A DNA stretch of 64,000 nt from NCBI RefSeq assembly GCF_900113735.1, contig NZ_FOQM01000025.1, positions 55,575-119,574 on the forward strand. The letters are read 5' to 3'. A program made the translations under genes and the position numbers. Source of the DNA: Bradyrhizobium sp. Gha. GTDB lineage: Bacteria; Pseudomonadota; Alphaproteobacteria; Rhizobiales; Xanthobacteraceae. Position 1 is the stretch's first letter; each line of letters begins with the position of its first letter. Positions 61,597 to 64,000 of the stretch are shown here, piece after piece. Below the pieces are notes generated by a model. It was not told the DNA's origin and did not search any database. It worked only from the letters and a program-made list of their open reading frames with translations.

Positions 61597-63009
61597 CTAG
61601 CTTGAAATGCGATAGGGCAGTATGTCCCTGCAATCTCGATCGATGTTCAGTCTACTCTTGAGCGGAGGGATAGCCCGCTGAGGACAGCTGGTGCGCTCAC
61701 AGATGCGGCAAGAGATCCCGATGGGGTCATAAGTCCCCTTGTTCGTCAGATCGAGCCCGTCTGCATATACGAAGTCCTTCGCATAGGAGATTTCGCATCC
61801 TAGCGCTATGGCATATCGAGGGCGCGGTGATCCGAAGCCACCGCGGCCCTTTGAAAGTTCGGTCGCAATACAAAGGAATCGTACGCCGTCCGGCGTCTCG
61901 GCGAGTTGCCGAATAATTTGGCTAGGTGTCTCGAACGCTTGATGAGCGTTCCAGACTGGGCACGCCGCGCCGTAACGTGCGAATTGCAGCTTTGCCGCGC
62001 TATGTCGCTTGGTGATGTTTCCGGCGCGGTCCAGCCGCGCGAAGAAGACGGGCACGCCTTTGGAGCCCGGTCGTTGCAGGTTCGATAATCGATGGGCGAC
62101 CTGTTCGAGACTAGCGCCGAACCTGGTAGCGATTAGCTCCAGGTCGTGCCGTAGATCTCGAGCGGATTGCAGAAATCGCTGATAGGGCAGAATGAGAGCG
62201 CCGGCGAAGTAGTTACGCAGTCCGGCCGCGCAAACATTCCGCGCGTCGGCAGATCGAAAAGCCGCTTGATCGGCAATTTGGCCAATGCGCTCTTCCTCCT
62301 CGAAGGCCGCAATTTGCAGCGCAAGCTGGAAGTTTCGGGTTGGCGTGGGAAGATATGGGCTCAGCCACAAGGTGCGCGATGCGCGATCGAACTGTCGCAA
62401 CGAGGTTTCGTGCGGTCCGCTCTGGCGTATCTGCACGCCATGTCGGGAGTCCAGGTGGTTGACCAGTGCCGTAGACGTATTGTTGTCGGGAATGCCGAGG
62501 CGCTCGGCGAGGGCCTCGGCCGCGGTATCCAGCTCGTGGACGTAGTTGTCGACGACATGAAAGAAATCGCGGACTTCTTCGTAAGCGGTCGGCTCGCCAG
62601 CCCAATTGACGATCTGGCCGTCCAGACTGGCGAGCTGCTCGCTGTTGCGTCGGTACGCCTGGTGAGCGTTGAGGAGCGCTTGCGCAAAACCCGGCGCGTT
62701 CTGAACGACGAGTTTCAGCTCTTGGAGGTTAGGCGCATAGGGCGCAAAGATCGGATCGGCCAGTGCTTCTGTAAGCATCGACATGACCCTGTCGTTGTCG
62801 TTGACCGACAGCGAGCTGAGGTCGATCTGAAAGCGCTCGGCGAGAAGCACCAGGACAGAGGCCGAAACAGGCCTCTGGTTGTTCTCGATCTGGTTCAGAT
62901 AGCTGATGGAAATTCCGAGCCGTTCAGCGAACGCCTTTTGAGTGAGCTTCTTGCTCTCCCTCACTTCGCGGAACCGTCGCCCGATAAATAGTTTTCCAGC
63001 CATTTGCAA
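61597..63009 (-). CDS. pccR: short-chain fatty acyl-CoA regulator (PccR/ScfR family)
   Basis: 470-residue regulator. Residues ~8-65 are an XRE helix-turn-helix (FREVRESKKLTQKAFAERLG, ISISYLNQIENNQRPVSASV). The centre (~150-300) is an ImmA/IrrE-like degenerate peptidase region, and the C-terminal part carries Cys motifs (GISCRICERTSCPQRA) of the DUF2083 type. This domain order is that of the ScfR family; PccR of Rhodobacter sphaeroides controls propionyl-CoA carboxylase. Here it is divergent from pccB across 134 bases with TTTGCAA-type repeats. A start at 63000 (MAGKLFIG) is equally possible. Probably senses propionyl-CoA. Confidence 0.88.
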   Translation of the reverse strand: MQMAGKLFIGRRFREVRESKKLTQKAFAERLGISISYLNQIENNQRPVSASVLVLLAERFQIDLSSLSVNDNDRVMSMLTEALADPIFAPYAPNLQELKLVVQNAPGFAQALLNAHQAYRRNSEQLASLDGQIVNWAGEPTAYEEVRDFFHVVDNYVHELDTAAEALAERLGIPDNNTSTALVNHLDSRHGVQIRQSGPHETSLRQFDRASRTLWLSPYLPTPTRNFQLALQIAAFEEEERIGQIADQAAFRSADARNVCAAGLRNYFAGALILPYQRFLQSARDLRHDLELIATRFGASLEQVAHRLSNLQRPGSKGVPVFFARLDRAGNITKRHSAAKLQFARYGAACPVWNAHQAFETPSQIIRQLAETPDGVRFLCIATELSKGRGGFGSPRPRYAIALGCEISYAKDFVYADGLDLTNKGTYDPIGISCRICERTSCPQRAIPPLKSRLNIDRDCRDILPYRISS

Positions 63010-63031
63010 CTTCGCAATTTGCTATTTGCAA
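63003..63031. promoter_or_regulatory. TTTGCAA-type repeats, probable PccR operator
   Basis: TTTGCAA occurs at 63003-63009 and 63025-63031, with the near copies TTCGCAA at 63011-63017 and TTTGC at 63018-63022. From memory, ScfR-family regulators recognise pairs of TTTGCAA-like motifs. The cluster overlaps the pccR start codon region and lies 113 bases before pccB. Two ATGTTCAA copies follow at 63041-63048 and 63055-63062. Confidence 0.65.
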
Positions 63032-63143
63032 TTTTGTAGCATGTTCAATTGTGCATGTTCAAGCCTTCTCAAGACCGGTCTTGGGGTTGTATCGCGGGAG
63101 AAGGGCCCGCTTACCGCAACGGCGGGCCATCGAGGAGAATTCC

Positions 63144-64000
63144 GTGATCTCGACCATTGAAGCCCTTGAAGACCGTCGCGCCGGCGCCCGGCTGGGCGGC
63201 GGGGAGAAGCGCATCGAGGCGCAGCATGCCCGCGGCAAGCTGACCGCCCGCGAGCGCATCGAGCTCCTGCTCGACAAGGGGTCCTTTGAGGAGTTCGACA
63301 TGTTCGTCGAGCACCGCTCCATCGAGTTCGGCATGGAGAAGAACAAGATCCCCGGCGATGGCGTCGTCACCGGCTGGGGCACCGTCAATGGCCGCAAGAC
63401 CTTCGTCTTCGCAAAAGACTTCACCGTGTTCGGCGGCTCGCTCTCCGAAACCCACGCGCTGAAAATCACAAAACTCCAGGACATGGCGATGAAGGCGCGG
63501 GCGCCCATCATCGGCCTCTATGATGCGGGCGGCGCCCGCATCCAGGAAGGCGTCGCCGCGCTCGCCGGCTATTCCTACGTGTTCCGCCGCAACGTGCTCG
63601 CCTCGGGCGTGATCCCGCAGATCTCGGTCATCATGGGCCCCTGCGCCGGCGGCGACGTCTATTCGCCTGCGATGACCGACTTCATCTTCATGGTGAAGAA
63701 CACCAGCTACATGTTCGTCACCGGCCCCGACGTGGTGAAGACCGTCACCAACGAGGTCGTCACCGCGGAAGAGCTCGGCGGCGCCTCGGTGCACGCCACG
63801 CGCTCCTCGATCGCGGATGGCGCCTTCGAGAACGACGTCGAGACGCTGTTGCAGATGCGTCGCCTGATCGACTTCCTCCCCTCGAACAACACCGACGGCG
63901 TGCCGGAATGGCCGAGCTTCGACGACACCGCCCGCGTCGACATGTCCCTGGACACGCTGATCCCCGACAATCCGAACAAGCCCTACGACATGAAGGAGCT
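63144..64000 (+). CDS. pccB: propionyl-CoA carboxylase beta subunit (partial, runs off the window)
   Basis: Carboxyltransferase subunit that, with a biotin-carrying alpha subunit, makes methylmalonyl-CoA from propionyl-CoA. The visible 285 codons cover the N-terminal crotonase-like domain: LGGGEKRIEAQHARGKLTAR, FDMFVEHRSIEFGM, AKDFTVFGGSLSETHALKIT, IIGLYDAGGARIQEGVAALA and the GPCAGGDVYSPAMTDF oxyanion region. Start is GTG 63144, with GAGGAG seven bases upstream; an ATG is absent in this frame. Divergent from pccR, which presumably controls it. Confidence 0.95.
   Translation, partial: MISTIEALEDRRAGARLGGGEKRIEAQHARGKLTARERIELLLDKGSFEEFDMFVEHRSIEFGMEKNKIPGDGVVTGWGTVNGRKTFVFAKDFTVFGGSLSETHALKITKLQDMAMKARAPIIGLYDAGGARIQEGVAALAGYSYVFRRNVLASGVIPQISVIMGPCAGGDVYSPAMTDFIFMVKNTSYMFVTGPDVVKTVTNEVVTAEELGGASVHATRSSIADGAFENDVETLLQMRRLIDFLPSNNTDGVPEWPSFDDTARVDMSLDTLIPDNPNKPYDMKE

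Noticed and set aside
1..64000. tRNA gene as island attachment site
   Set aside because: I looked for T-loop (GTTCRANYC) and acceptor-stem patterns near the probable borders (about 47 kb, 61 kb) and found none.

Overview
The window looks like a chromosomal segment of a Bradyrhizobium-type alphaproteobacterium (Nitrobacteraceae). The evidence is high GC, GGAG-type ribosome sites, many small conserved proteins of a kind I associate with Bradyrhizobium, and family-level matches such as a short-chain fatty acyl regulator divergent from propionyl-CoA carboxylase. All assignments come from reading the sequence; no database search was run. No tRNA, rRNA or CRISPR array was seen.

Layout. 0-3 kb: degenerate ground with an IS3-type fragment and three small hypothetical genes. 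3-10.8 kb: a type I secretion locus. A minus-strand series encodes a 475-residue protein made of four glycine-rich modules of 82-94 residues, a 153-residue one-module relative, an ABC exporter and an HlyD-type adaptor. It faces an atypical LuxR-type regulator that lacks the usual phospho-acceptor Asp. This is the best candidate in the window for an undescribed system. 12-17.6 kb: a minus-strand operon with small proteins, a patatin-like phospholipase, acetoacetate decarboxylase, 3-hydroxybutyrate dehydrogenase and a coiled-coil protein. 17.7-26.4 kb: small genes, a truncated TetR gene, a complete TetR gene and an RND efflux operon headed by a histidine-kinase-like gene. A 17-bp element occurs once before the patatin operon and once before the complete tetR, so one repressor probably controls both.

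26.6-32 kb: a sensory block with a PAS-XRE protein, a frameshifted protoglobin, a globin-coupled methyl-accepting protein and a frameshifted PAS-GGDEF-EAL protein. 32.9-42.8 kb: a catabolic operon controlled by a divergent MarR gene: flavin reductase, HpaB-type monooxygenase, cupin, five-gene branched-chain-amino-acid-type ABC importer, DUF2848 hydrolase and amidase. It probably imports and oxidises an aromatic or amide-containing compound of unknown identity. 43.5-46.8 kb: a CBS-pair protein, a YbaK-type deacylase and a decayed UPF0182 gene.

47.3-61.5 kb: accessory DNA. A RES/Xre toxin-antitoxin pair with two direct operator repeats is followed by an IS66 element. Its tnpB is split by a nested 3.4-kb serine-recombinase cassette with four overlapping or closely spaced genes. 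Then come many small secreted or coiled-coil proteins, two inverted paralogues, a frameshifted DNA-ligase-like gene, an AbiEii-like fragment and orphan terminators. 61.6-64 kb: core metabolism resumes with a PccR-type regulator divergent from pccB, which runs off the window.

At least seven genes carry single-base frameshifts or internal stops. Real decay of accessory DNA is likely for several, but assembly error cannot be excluded from sequence alone.
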